From PSRI01 sp041484195 (GTDB taxonomy: Bacteria > Bacteroidota > Bacteroidia > Chitinophagales > Chitinophagaceae), in NCBI GenBank assembly GCA_041484195.1, contig JBGPHC010000030.1:1-47135 (forward strand): a stretch of 47,135 bases of DNA. Direction: 5' to 3'. Shown here in pieces: positions 15,934 through 25,060 of the stretch; positions within the stretch are counted from its first letter, which is position 1, and each line of letters opens with the position of its first letter. The notes under the pieces were generated by a model. It was not told the DNA's origin and ran no database searches. It saw only the letters and a program-made list of their open reading frames with translations. The position numbers were made by a program, and so were the translations under genes.

Positions 15934-16794
15934 ATGTCATTGATCCCTGCCATAATAAAAGGCGAAGCATTGATCCGCCAGGTAGAAGAATTAGCTTATG
16001 ACAGCTGGAATTTTCATTTGTGGTGGCTGGGCCAGAGCGGTTATCTGGTACAATGGAAAGGATCCAGACTATTGATTGATCCCTACCTGAGCGACTCACT
16101 CACCATGAAATACGCAGCCAGCGACAAACCCCATATCCGCATGTCGGAGCGTGTGATAGATCCGCAGTTGCTGAAAAATATCCGCGTTGTAAGTTCCAGC
16201 CATAATCATACCGACCATCTTGACGCCGAAACCCTAATACCGATTATTCGCAATAACCCCGGCATGCGTTTCATCATCCCGGAAGCCAACCGAAAATTTG
16301 TGGCAGATAGGATTCGGATGCCGCTTGAATTTCTCACAGGCATCAATGACAGTCAGTCTATCACGATCGATGAATTCATTTTTCATGGAGTACCTGCAGC
16401 ACATAACGAATTGGAGCGGGACGAACATAATCGTTGCAGGTATATGGGCTATGTGATAGAAATGGGTAAATGGAAAATCTATCATAGCGGAGATACCCTT
16501 TGGTATGACGGAATGGAGGAAATCCTCAACCCTTTTCATATTGACCTGGCCCTGCTCCCCATCAATGGGAACGATCCCGCAAGAGGCGTTGCGGGTAACC
16601 TGAATGCACGCGAAGCAGTTCAACTCGCGAAAGCCATTGGCGCCAAAATGGTGATACCCTGTCATTACAATATGTTTGCCTTCAACACGGCTGATCCTAA
16701 TGAGTTTGCGCATCTGGCGGGGAAGGTTCAACAACCATTCAGCATCCTGGAGCCAGGAGGACATTGGAGCAGCGAGGCTTTGGAGGCTTATTGA
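15934..16794 (+). CDS. UlaG-like MBL-fold metallo-hydrolase
   Basis: A 286-residue metallo-beta-lactamase-fold hydrolase of the UlaG type (COG2220). The metal-binding motif SHNHTDHLD (89-97) supplies His90, His92, Asp94 and His95; HSGDT (184-188) and PCHYNMF (242-248) supply the remaining ligands. UlaG opens the lactone ring of L-ascorbate-6-phosphate, and relatives hydrolyse other phosphorylated lactones or phosphodiesters. It is the last gene of the operon, 40 bases after the MetE-like gene, and ends 60 bases from the convergent barrel-protein gene. No clear terminator was found in that gap. A lactonase would fit with a kinase and an oxidoreductase acting on a sugar. Confidence 0.88.
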   Translation: MSLIPAIIKGEALIRQVEELAYDSWNFHLWWLGQSGYLVQWKGSRLLIDPYLSDSLTMKYAASDKPHIRMSERVIDPQLLKNIRVVSSSHNHTDHLDAETLIPIIRNNPGMRFIIPEANRKFVADRIRMPLEFLTGINDSQSITIDEFIFHGVPAAHNELERDEHNRCRYMGYVIEMGKWKIYHSGDTLWYDGMEEILNPFHIDLALLPINGNDPARGVAGNLNAREAVQLAKAIGAKMVIPCHYNMFAFNTADPNEFAHLAGKVQQPFSILEPGGHWSSEALEAY

Positions 16795-16854
16795 AAATTG
16801 CGGGAGAGAAGGTTCTGAAAACTATTTGATACGAAAATTATTTTCTGCCAACAC

Positions 16855-18117
16855 TCAAAATACTTCACCCAGATTTACAAACAGCCCCCTCGATCCATTG
16901 AGACCGAATCCATAGTCAATGGCAATATTGGATCCTGATACCTTATTCAATAATATTCTCAATCCCAGGCCAGCTCCCGGTGCCAGCAAACTGAATTTAT
17001 TTGTAGGCCAGTCATTCACAGTTTCGGCATTGACAAAGAAGACGGCACCTATGAGGCCATTGGCGCTTATACCCAGGCGGTATTCACTTTCGAGATACAA
17101 AAAGGTTTTTCCCCTGTAACGGCCCTGGATATATCCCCTTCCGCTATTGTTGTTGCCGTCCCATCCCGTACTGGGCAGGTCAAGATAGGGAGGGTCGCCG
17201 CTGATCGTGACCCAATTGTAACTCCAAAAGGCCAACACATTTCTTTTGTCTGCAGAAACAGAAATATATTTCCTGAATTCAGCGATCAGGGTCTGATAAT
17301 TGTTATCACTGCCAAGCGCTGAAAGATTGAGTCTGTATATAATATTGGCAAAAAGGCCCTGGTTCGCGTTGATTGGATTGCGCCTGTTGTCGAATAGAAA
17401 ATTGAAGTTTATTCCGGATGAGACCGAATGGGATCTGAGGCCATATTTTTGAAAATCGGTTATATGTTGCTGGTCCAGAAATTCATCAATATCCCAATGG
17501 TAATCGAGGCTGTAACCAAAACCAGCATATATATTTTTCCACAAGGCGCGCAACAGGGTCTGATAAATTCTCACATAGGAATAGTCCACTGTATAGCCAC
17601 TGTCGGATGGGCTCTGCCCGCCTAATCCATAAGTCAGGGCCGGATATTTCAAATATCTCGCGTCGCCAACCCATTTGTATTTATTGTCCCGGCTCCAGAT
17701 ATTGGTCTGCACCTGCAATATGGTTTGACGGTGTTCCGTGTAGGATATATTTCCCAGGATTGTGGACAGGTTTGGATGGAGGGATGCATTATTTTGAAAA
17801 ATAACATTCGCCGAGATGATTCCCGCGAGGCCGGTTGACAAAGTGTAACCCACGGCAGGCAATACGCTGAAATGTGGTTTGCTGTAATCTTTAACCGCGG
17901 ATTCATCCCGGCGAGCCTGTTTCGGATGAAAAATGCGATGCACAATATCCAGTAAATCCACTTCTTTATTTGCGGGTATACTGTCCGTTGGAATTGTAAG
18001 GGTCGAATCCTTGTCAATATCTGATCGAAGGATTCCAGTATCCTGCTGCTGCGCCCATGAAGGCCCGGTTCCCAGACAAATAACAAACAGCAAAAGGAAT
18101 AAATATTTCAGAAACAA
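16855..18117 (-). CDS. BamA/TamA-like surface-antigen outer membrane protein
   Basis: About 420 residues: a signal peptide (LFLKYLFLLLFVICLGTGPS, then WAQ), a short periplasmic linker, and a 16-strand-type barrel region with family features (GRGYIQGRYRGKTFLYLESE and a terminal Phe in NLGEVF). It resembles the bacterial surface antigen (Omp85-like) barrel without POTRA repeats. The open frame reaches 18294, but no ATG occurs before the signal peptide. A well-formed promoter at 18193-18222 would start transcription near 18186, so I place the start at the TTG at 18117; this exact codon is uncertain. The role may be lipid or protein handling at the outer membrane. It is divergent from apbE. Confidence 0.82.
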   Translation of the reverse strand: MFLKYLFLLLFVICLGTGPSWAQQQDTGILRSDIDKDSTLTIPTDSIPANKEVDLLDIVHRIFHPKQARRDESAVKDYSKPHFSVLPAVGYTLSTGLAGIISANVIFQNNASLHPNLSTILGNISYTEHRQTILQVQTNIWSRDNKYKWVGDARYLKYPALTYGLGGQSPSDSGYTVDYSYVRIYQTLLRALWKNIYAGFGYSLDYHWDIDEFLDQQHITDFQKYGLRSHSVSSGINFNFLFDNRRNPINANQGLFANIIYRLNLSALGSDNNYQTLIAEFRKYISVSADKRNVLAFWSYNWVTISGDPPYLDLPSTGWDGNNNSGRGYIQGRYRGKTFLYLESEYRLGISANGLIGAVFFVNAETVNDWPTNKFSLLAPGAGLGLRILLNKVSGSNIAIDYGFGLNGSRGLFVNLGEVF

Positions 18118-18192
18118 ATTGACGGTATTAAACTTTTTTAAGTCGAGAATATTCTGGCCAATGACCAGTCGATCATGGGTTGGTTTAATATT

Positions 18193-18222
18193 CAAATCTA
18201 AATGATTCGCTGATTTTAGCAA
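18193..18222 (-). promoter_or_regulatory. Promoter of the surface-antigen barrel gene
   Basis: On the minus strand, TTG (18222-18220) and TAGATTTG (18200-18193) are 19 bases apart, with a perfect -7 box. Transcription would start near 18186. This excludes translation from the earlier in-frame start at 18294 and supports the later TTG start of the barrel protein. The -33 box nearly touches the ATG of the divergent apbE gene. Confidence 0.5.
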
Positions 18223-18224
18223 GG

Positions 18225-19328
18225 ATGATTGGAATATTGAATTATGATTTTCTGTTAAATTCGTTGGGTCGCATCGAACATCACAGTCAGTCAAAATTCC
18301 TCACCATTCATTCCTTACATTTGCTCGTGCGGTTTTTTTCATCAATACTAATAGCATTTATTGGTTCGGCCGGTTTCCTTCATCAGCCCGGGAAATACGT
18401 CCTTACCGGTCATGCCCAGGGAACCACCTGGAGCATCAGCTATTACGCGTCGGATAGCCTGGTGACTAAAGGTGAGATCGACAGCATCCTGGTTAGTTTA
18501 GACAGTTCGCTTTCTCTCTACAAACCTTATTCCCTGATCAACCAATTCAATAAGGCGAAAAAGGAGCTCAGGATGGATCGACACCTCGCGAATGTCGTCA
18601 GAAAATCACTGGACATCTATGCCAATTCAAACGGAATCTTTGATATTACCGTGCAGCCTCTCGTGGAAGCCTGGGGGTTCAGTGCGGGTAAAACGGATCA
18701 CTTTCCTGACTCGGCCGAAGTCAGGAAAATTTTGCAATGCGTGGGCTCAGGCCAGCTGGAAATATCAGATGGAATGCTGGTAAAGAAAAAGCCCTGTATC
18801 AGGATTGACCTGGACGGAATAGCGCAGGGTTACAGTGTGGATGTGCTTGCGGATTTTCTTGAAGATAAAAGCATTTCGGACTTTATCGTAGAGCTGGGTG
18901 GAGAAATCAGGGTGAAAGGAAGAAGGAGGCCCGGAAATGAGAAAATGAAAATCGGGATCGAGGCACCGGGTGATTATGAATTCGAACCCTCGGTCCTGCA
19001 GAAAATCATTTATTTGGACAGCAGAGCAGTTACCACTTCCGGCAACTATAGAAAATTTCATGAAAGCAATGGGAAAAAATTCAGCCATACTATTGATCCG
19101 CATACCGGATATCCTACACAAAACGAACTCATCAGCGTAACGGTGATAGCTGCCGATGCCATAACCGCGGATGCTTATGACAATGTTTTGATGGTAATGG
19201 GATTGCGGCAGGGCCTTAAAATTGTCGAGCAACGAAAGGATCTCGCCGCTTATTTCATCTATCGCAACTCTCACGGAGGAATCAGTGACAGCGCCAGCAG
19301 TCGTTTCAAAGTTTTTTTTCAACCCTGA
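18225..19328 (+). CDS. apbE: FAD:protein FMN transferase (ApbE)
   Basis: A 367-residue enzyme that attaches FMN covalently to threonines of exported flavoproteins such as NqrB, NqrC or RnfG. The family segments are present: GIFDITVQPLVEAWGF, the flavin-binding DLDGIAQGYSVD, VTTSGNYRKF, and the magnesium-binding region HTIDPHTGYPT. A hydrophobic anchor or signal (FFSSILIAFIGSAGFL) lies near residues 37-52, which puts the enzyme on the periplasmic side. With the ATG at 18225 the N-terminus is about 30 residues longer than usual; TTG 18321 or GTG 18327 would give a normal signal sequence, so the start is uncertain. No target flavoprotein gene was found in the window. Confidence 0.9.
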   Translation: MIGILNYDFLLNSLGRIEHHSQSKFLTIHSLHLLVRFFSSILIAFIGSAGFLHQPGKYVLTGHAQGTTWSISYYASDSLVTKGEIDSILVSLDSSLSLYKPYSLINQFNKAKKELRMDRHLANVVRKSLDIYANSNGIFDITVQPLVEAWGFSAGKTDHFPDSAEVRKILQCVGSGQLEISDGMLVKKKPCIRIDLDGIAQGYSVDVLADFLEDKSISDFIVELGGEIRVKGRRRPGNEKMKIGIEAPGDYEFEPSVLQKIIYLDSRAVTTSGNYRKFHESNGKKFSHTIDPHTGYPTQNELISVTVIAADAITADAYDNVLMVMGLRQGLKIVEQRKDLAAYFIYRNSHGGISDSASSRFKVFFQP

Positions 19329-19414
19329 TTCCTTACCTTTAATCTCCAATAATTTTTACATGTGGAAGAAAATTTATGCAACTTTCTGTATTGTCCCTCG
19401 ATAATTTTCTCAGT

Positions 19415-20797
19415 ATGAAAAAAAATCTGACTACCATTCTTGCTCTCGGCTTATTGTTATTGTCTTCAGATAGTTGGGCCCAAACTGCCGAATGGACCAG
19501 TCTTTTTGATGGAAAATCCCTCAATGGATGGAAACAAATGGCCGGAACCGCCGAATACAAAGTGAATAATGGAGTGCTTGAAGGAATTACTGTTCCAAAT
19601 TCTCCCAATAGTTTCCTGGTCACGGAAAAAGAATATGGGGATTTTGTTCTGGAACTGGAATTGAGGATACCCGACAGTAGTTCCAATTCGGGCATTCAAT
19701 TCAGGAGTCATTTTGATCCCGCCGCCAACGATGGCAAGGGCCGTGTATTTGGCTACCAGTTTGAACTGGACCCTTCCTCACGGAAATGGACAGGAGGGAT
19801 TTATGACGAAGGCAGGAGGGACTGGTTGTATCCGATGAGCCTCAACGCGGCCGCTCAAAATGCATACAAGCCGGGGCAGTACAATAAAATAAGGTTGGAA
19901 TGTATTGGACACACTATCAAGACCTGGGTGAATGACATTCCCACTGCCTGTGTGGTGGATGGTATAGATGCGAAAGGCTTTATTGCCTTGCAGGTACATG
20001 CCATCGGCAAACCTGAATTGGCAGGTGAAAAAATTTATTGGAAAAATATCAGGATCAAGACCTCGGGCCTTAAACCCTCGCCATTTCCAAAAAACATATA
20101 CGTCTTGAACAATATCCCAAATACGCTAACTGATTTAGAAAAGAAGAACGGATGGGAATTACTGTTTGATGGCAAGACTTCGAAGGGATGGATTGGCGCC
20201 TATAAAAAGGGGTTCCCCGAAAAGGGATGGCAGGTGCAGCAAGGTGAATTGACCGTACTTACATCTGCAGGGGAAGAATCAGCCAATGGGGGCGATATAG
20301 TAACAGAAAAACAATATGGCGCTTTCGATCTGTCATTCGAATTCAAACTGAGCCCCGGCGCCAATAGCGGCGTGAAATATTTTGTGACACTCTCTGAAAA
20401 GAATCAGGGATCTGCTATCGGTCTGGAGTACCAGCTCCTGGATGACAAATTGCATCCTGATGCCAAATTGGGCCGGGATGGGAACCGGACCCTGGCTTCC
20501 TTATATGATCTGATTCCGTCCGCCAAACAAAGCCGCTTTATACATCCTATTGGAGAATGGAATATTGGCAGGATCGTTGTGTATCCTAATAATCACGTGG
20601 AGCATTACCTGAACGGAATCAAAGTGCTCGAGTATGAACGGGGATCCAGGGCATACAGGGATTTAGTAGCCATAAGCAAATACAAAGTCTGGCCCCATTT
20701 CGGCGAAGCTAAACAAGGGCATATACTGTTGCAGGATCATGGCTCCGAAGTGAGCTTCAGGAGCATTAAAATCAGGGATATGTCAGTAAAGAAATAA
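19415..20797 (+). CDS. Exported protein with two DUF1080 (3-keto-disaccharide hydrolase) domains
   Basis: A 460-residue periplasmic protein: signal peptide MKKNLTTILALGLLLLSSDS then WAQ, followed by two similar DUF1080 domains (about 24-225 and 245-455). Each domain opens with the same mark (LFDGKSLNGW and LFDGKTSKGW) and contains the beta-sandwich segment FRSH or VKYFVTL. DUF1080 proteins are glucanase-like folds; some hydrolyse or eliminate 3-keto-glycosides formed by Gfo/Idh/MocA oxidoreductases. An in-frame ATG 13 codons upstream would spoil the signal peptide, so 19415 is chosen. It converges on a Gfo/Idh/MocA gene 17 bases away, which is a suggestive but not co-transcribed arrangement. 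Confidence 0.88.
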   Translation: MKKNLTTILALGLLLLSSDSWAQTAEWTSLFDGKSLNGWKQMAGTAEYKVNNGVLEGITVPNSPNSFLVTEKEYGDFVLELELRIPDSSSNSGIQFRSHFDPAANDGKGRVFGYQFELDPSSRKWTGGIYDEGRRDWLYPMSLNAAAQNAYKPGQYNKIRLECIGHTIKTWVNDIPTACVVDGIDAKGFIALQVHAIGKPELAGEKIYWKNIRIKTSGLKPSPFPKNIYVLNNIPNTLTDLEKKNGWELLFDGKTSKGWIGAYKKGFPEKGWQVQQGELTVLTSAGEESANGGDIVTEKQYGAFDLSFEFKLSPGANSGVKYFVTLSEKNQGSAIGLEYQLLDDKLHPDAKLGRDGNRTLASLYDLIPSAKQSRFIHPIGEWNIGRIVVYPNNHVEHYLNGIKVLEYERGSRAYRDLVAISKYKVWPHFGEAKQGHILLQDHGSEVSFRSIKIRDMSVKK

Positions 20798-20814
20798 AGA
20801 ATGGATTCATCGTC

Positions 20815-22131
20815 CTATACAATTGGCTCCCATCCTTTTTCATATTCTCTTTTCCACAATTGCAGTGCACCCAGTTCTTTCATGATATGACCGTTAGTGG
20901 GATCACAATGCAAAGTAACACCGGTGCGTTGGGCAATATTGGCAAGGTGACAAAGCAAGACGCTCTTGTGTCCTTCATTCACCGGTGAATTGAGTTTTGC
21001 TTCGCCACGGATGCTCTGTACAAAATTATTGAAGTGATAAAAATCCAGATTGCCATTTGCGCTCACCAGGTTATTCGGATCGGCCTTCACATCCGATTTA
21101 ACTTCTTTGACCAATTTATTCTTCTCGTCAAAAATCTTATAATCCGCCGCCCCGTCATTCACCAAAGTGCCTTTATCTCCATAAACAATGAATCCTCTCC
21201 CCGCACCTTCCACCGGGAAAATATTGCAGCTTCTGCCTTCCCAGGTAATCAGCTTATTGTTGCCAAATTCCCATCCGGCTTCCTGAGTATCGGGAGTCTG
21301 CCAGTCGTCCTTAAACGCATATCTGCCACCCGATGAACTCACTTTTGTGGGAAAATCAACTCCCAGGAACCAGCGGCAACAATCCACTTCATGAGTACCA
21401 TTGTTGCAGGCCTCTCCTGTTCCCCAATGCCAGAACCAATGCCAGTTATAATGCACCAGGTTGTCCTGGTAATCCCTTCTCGGAGCAGGGCCCTGCCACA
21501 ATTCAAAATCAAGCGTTCCGGGTGGCGGCAGTTTTTTACCAACACCGATAGATTTCCGGTTATTCGCATACCAGGCTTTGGCCATGTAGGGATTCCCAAT
21601 GATTCCTTCTCTCACTTGCTTGACCGCATCAATCAATGTGGGAAATGAACGACGCTGGTTTCCCATCTGTATCAGTTGCCTCGGATATTTTTTCATGGCC
21701 TGTACCAATAATTCTCCTTCGTAAGGATTCTGGCCACAGGGCTTTTCCACATAAATATGTTTGCCGTGCGCAAGGCCCAGGAGCGCCGCGGGTGTATGCC
21801 AATGATCGGGAGCGGCAATCACCAAAGCGTCAAAATCTTTCTTGTCCACCAATTGCCTGATATCCTTGACCACCTGGGGTTTCCTGGCTGCATTGCTGAA
21901 GGGCTTCAGTCCATTTTGAATCGCCTTCTCCTCCACATCGCAGATATAGGCTATTTCTACATTTGGCAATTTGGAATAACTTTCCGCCAGATAAGCCCCC
22001 CGGCTGTTAACCCCCATAACGGCAATAACTACCTTATTACTGGGAGCGTTCTTGCCAAATACCGGGAAATTGAGGATGGTAATGCCTGCCGTAGCAAAGG
22101 AGCTATTCTTTATGAATTTCCTGCGATCCAT
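20815..22131 (-). CDS. Exported Gfo/Idh/MocA family oxidoreductase
   Basis: A 438-residue NAD(P)-dependent oxidoreductase. The N-terminus has an export signal of twin-arginine-like type (MDRRKFIKNSSFATAGITIL). The Rossmann domain follows (VVIAVMGVNSRG), then the family motif YVEKPCG and a C-terminal domain with NWHWFWHWGTGEACNNGTHE near the active site. It belongs to the same broad group as the protein encoded at 6.4-7.7 kb but is clearly a different paralogue. Relatives oxidise a glycoside at C3. It converges on the tandem DUF1080 gene, whose family acts on 3-keto-glycosides, so the two may share a substrate. Confidence 0.9.
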   Translation of the reverse strand: MDRRKFIKNSSFATAGITILNFPVFGKNAPSNKVVIAVMGVNSRGAYLAESYSKLPNVEIAYICDVEEKAIQNGLKPFSNAARKPQVVKDIRQLVDKKDFDALVIAAPDHWHTPAALLGLAHGKHIYVEKPCGQNPYEGELLVQAMKKYPRQLIQMGNQRRSFPTLIDAVKQVREGIIGNPYMAKAWYANNRKSIGVGKKLPPPGTLDFELWQGPAPRRDYQDNLVHYNWHWFWHWGTGEACNNGTHEVDCCRWFLGVDFPTKVSSSGGRYAFKDDWQTPDTQEAGWEFGNNKLITWEGRSCNIFPVEGAGRGFIVYGDKGTLVNDGAADYKIFDEKNKLVKEVKSDVKADPNNLVSANGNLDFYHFNNFVQSIRGEAKLNSPVNEGHKSVLLCHLANIAQRTGVTLHCDPTNGHIMKELGALQLWKREYEKGWEPIV

Positions 22132-22217
22132 GAGAAATGATTTTGGTTAGAATGCATTAAAGTTAAAAATATCCCCCATAGGCTGGCACAAAATTCCGGA
22201 GCGGATTTCTGAATCGC

Positions 22218-23345
22218 TCAAATTAATTCCTGCACTTTCGCCACCACCAGGTCAACTTCTTCCTTTGTATTGTATTTGCTGAATGAAAAACGAACAGCGA
22301 TCCGGTTCGGATTATTGTTGATGGCCCTGATCACATGAGAACCTTGTTCTACGCCGCTCGTGCAGGCGCTGCCTCCGGATGCGCAGATATGGTTGATGTC
22401 GAGATTGAACAAGAGCATTTCTGATTTTTCATTCTTAGGCAGACTCACATTGAGCACCGTGTATAAACTCCTTCCCGCTGGATCGCCATTGAATGAAACA
22501 TCTTTGATCTTCTTTTTTAACTGTTCCAACATATACAATTTGATGCCTTGCACATGAGCCTTTTCCTGTTCAAAATGCTCGGTGGCCAATTCCAATGCTT
22601 TCGCCAGTCCAACAATGCCATAAACATTTTCAGTTCCCGCACGCATATTTCTCTCCTGCGATCCTCCGTGTATGTAGGGATGGATCCTGACATTCTCATT
22701 GATATACAACAAGCCCACCCCTTTTGGTCCGTGAAATTTATGGGCGGCACCGGTTATAAAATGCACTCCCGTATTGCGAAGGTCAAAAGGCATATGGGCA
22801 ATAGTCTGCACAGTGTCGGAATGAAATATAGCGCCATACATTTTACATAGTACGCCTACCCTTTCCAGGTCCAGGATATTTCCTATTTCATTATTGGCAT
22901 GCATGAGGCTCACCAGCGTTTTTGACTCGCCGGCAGCCAATAATTTTTCCAGGTCTTCAAGGTCTATATGTCCATCTGGCAATACTCTTACAAATTCCAA
23001 TTCCACCTCTCCCCTATTACGCAAATGTTCAACAGAATGTAATACGGCATGGTGTTCCAGGGGAGAACTGATAATGCGTCTGCATCCCAAATCCCGCACC
23101 GCCGCCGTGATCGCGGTATTGGAACTTTCCGTGCCTCCGCTGGTAAAAAATATCTCGGCCGGATGCGCATTTAATATTCTGGCCACCTTCTTGCGCGAAG
23201 TTTCTATGGCAAGGCGGGTTTCGCGTCCATAAGAATAAATAGAAGATGGGTTGCCGAATTTTTCGGTCATATATGGAAGCATCGCATCCAATACTTCCGG
23301 ATCCAGGGCTGTTGTAGCTGCATTATCGAAATAAATCCTATCCAT
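22218..23345 (-). CDS. Cysteine desulfurase (NifS/IscS type)
   Basis: A 375-residue PLP enzyme that takes sulfur from cysteine for Fe-S clusters or thio-cofactors. The ATG at 23345 gives the normal family start DRIYFDNAATT; a TTG five codons earlier is unlikely. The PLP lysine is in GAAHKFHGPKG, the histidine that stacks on the cofactor is in SPLEHHAVLHS, and the catalytic cysteine is in GSACTSG near residue 330. The loop around that cysteine is short, more like NifS-type group I enzymes from this phylum. No scaffold (IscU/SufU) gene is adjacent, so its sulfur acceptor is not evident. Confidence 0.93.
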   Translation of the reverse strand: MDRIYFDNAATTALDPEVLDAMLPYMTEKFGNPSSIYSYGRETRLAIETSRKKVARILNAHPAEIFFTSGGTESSNTAITAAVRDLGCRRIISSPLEHHAVLHSVEHLRNRGEVELEFVRVLPDGHIDLEDLEKLLAAGESKTLVSLMHANNEIGNILDLERVGVLCKMYGAIFHSDTVQTIAHMPFDLRNTGVHFITGAAHKFHGPKGVGLLYINENVRIHPYIHGGSQERNMRAGTENVYGIVGLAKALELATEHFEQEKAHVQGIKLYMLEQLKKKIKDVSFNGDPAGRSLYTVLNVSLPKNEKSEMLLFNLDINHICASGGSACTSGVEQGSHVIRAINNNPNRIAVRFSFSKYNTKEEVDLVVAKVQELI

Positions 23346-23572
23346 GTCATTCAGGTTCAAAATATAATCAGGTTATTGGCGCCACCTGCTGTATCAGGCT
23401 TCGTGCCACTCATTAGAATAAATTCAAGAATAATCTCACAGTCGGCAGTAAGTATTCCTCCATCTCTTTAAGAGTCAGGCAGGCTGCAAAATAAAATCAA
23501 AGTTTTCATCCTGCCAATTCTGAGTCATAGCAGCTAATGATCTCCTTTCAACTCATGGAATTCTTTACGGGG

Positions 23573-24958
23573 TTAAATAAATTCCCTGATATCCTGCATC
23601 AACCTTTGAGCGATATTTTTAGCAGTCGTTTCAAAATTACTTTCGGCATAAATCCGGATAATAGGTTCCGTGTTACTGGTCCTCAGGTGTACCCAGTCAT
23701 TGTCGAATTCTATCTTGAGTCCGTCTTCCGTATTTATCGGCTGGCTCTTATATTTTCCCTTGATCCGTTCAAACACCTGGTTTACATCCACGGCCTTCCT
23801 CAATTCTATCTTATTCTTGCTGATAAAATAATCCGGATAAGTGCCACGCAATTGCTTGATGCTTTTCTTGCAATGTGCCAGATGCGTCAGAAAGAGTGCA
23901 ATCCCAACCAGTGCATCACGGCCATAATGCAATTCCGGAAAAATGATACCGCCATTCCCCTCACCGCCTATTACCGCGTTCACTTCTTTCATCTTATTCA
24001 CCACATTCACCTCTCCAACTGCGCTTGGGAAGTATTGGCCACCGTATTTGGTAGTAATGTCTTTGAGCGCCCTGGTGGATGACATATTGCTGACCGTATT
24101 TCCGGGATGCTTACTCAAAACATAATCTGCCACTGCAACCAGGCTGTACTCTTCGCCAAACATGCTCCCATCTTCACACACAAAACTGAGCCGGTCAACG
24201 TCGGGATCCACTGCGATTCCCAGGTCCGCGCCAACCCGGTTCACCTCTTTACTCAACTCCCCCAGGTGTTCAGGCAAAGGTTCGGGGTTATGAGCGAATT
24301 TCCCATCCATTTCCGCATTGATGACGATGATATCTTTGGTAGCGACCCCCAGCGACCTGAGTAACTCAGGAACAGAAATGACGCCGGTGCTATTCACGGG
24401 ATCTACGACTATCTTGAATTTCCGCCTCTTGATGGCGACTGTATCTACAAGCTTCAATGCCGTAATGGCCCGGATATGTTTTTGAATATAGGAATCTTCA
24501 ATTCTGCAGGTACCAATTTTATCCACCGGCACGAAAAGGAATTCTTCCCTGGAAGCCAGGTCAAGAATTTCCTTGCCATCTTCCGCACTTATGAATTCCC
24601 CCAGACTGTTCAGCAATTTCAAAGCATTCCATTCCCTGGGATTGTGGCTCGCAGTGATTATGATTCCACCGGCAGCCTGTTCCATAACTACTGCCATTTC
24701 CACTGTAGGAGTTGTACTCAAACCGAGATCAATCACCTCAAAACCTAAAGCATTCAAGGTACTTGCGACCAGGTTTCTGATCATCTCGCCGCTTATCCTC
24801 CCATCCCGGCCAATTACAAGTTTTCTCTTTCCTGATTTACTGGTCAGCCAGGATCCATATGCCGCCGTAAATTTCACTGTATCCAGCGGTGATAGTGTTT
24901 CCCCCGGTTTGCCACCGATCGTTCCTCTGATGCCTGAAATGCTCTTAATCAATGTCAC
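23573..24958 (-). CDS. glmM: Phosphoglucosamine mutase
   Basis: A 461-residue enzyme of the alpha-D-phosphohexomutase family. The phosphoserine loop TASHNP, the magnesium loop DPDVDRL, the sugar-specificity loop GEGNGG and the phosphate-binding loop RTSNTEP, in the last domain, are all present and in order. The N-terminus (SISGIRGTIGG) and length fit the GlmM-like proteins of Bacteroidota, which interconvert glucosamine-6-phosphate and glucosamine-1-phosphate for peptidoglycan and lipid A synthesis. Phosphomannomutase activity cannot be excluded from sequence. The start codon is GTG. A candidate -7 box lies about 25 bases upstream. Confidence 0.88.
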   Translation of the reverse strand: MTLIKSISGIRGTIGGKPGETLSPLDTVKFTAAYGSWLTSKSGKRKLVIGRDGRISGEMIRNLVASTLNALGFEVIDLGLSTTPTVEMAVVMEQAAGGIIITASHNPREWNALKLLNSLGEFISAEDGKEILDLASREEFLFVPVDKIGTCRIEDSYIQKHIRAITALKLVDTVAIKRRKFKIVVDPVNSTGVISVPELLRSLGVATKDIIVINAEMDGKFAHNPEPLPEHLGELSKEVNRVGADLGIAVDPDVDRLSFVCEDGSMFGEEYSLVAVADYVLSKHPGNTVSNMSSTRALKDITTKYGGQYFPSAVGEVNVVNKMKEVNAVIGGEGNGGIIFPELHYGRDALVGIALFLTHLAHCKKSIKQLRGTYPDYFISKNKIELRKAVDVNQVFERIKGKYKSQPINTEDGLKIEFDNDWVHLRTSNTEPIIRIYAESNFETTAKNIAQRLMQDIREFI

Positions 24959-24981
24959 AGTTCAAGGTGTTTATATGGAAG

Positions 24982-24989
24982 CAAACTTA
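24982..24989 (-). promoter_or_regulatory. Candidate -7 element for glmM
   Basis: Read on the minus strand this is TAAGTTTG, a full match to TAnnTTTG, about 25 bases before the GTG start. No TTTG box at the right spacing was seen. Confidence 0.35.
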
Positions 24990-25060
24990 GTTGAATTTTT
25001 ACAATCGGCGCCATTTCTCTAAGTGCCACAGGAGCAGCAAAATCGGGCCGGGGTCGCTAA

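Noticed and set aside
18316..18323. TACATTTG, a -7-like box at the start of apbE
   Set aside because: It lies within the apbE frame and no start codon with a complete signal sequence follows it, so it is probably chance.
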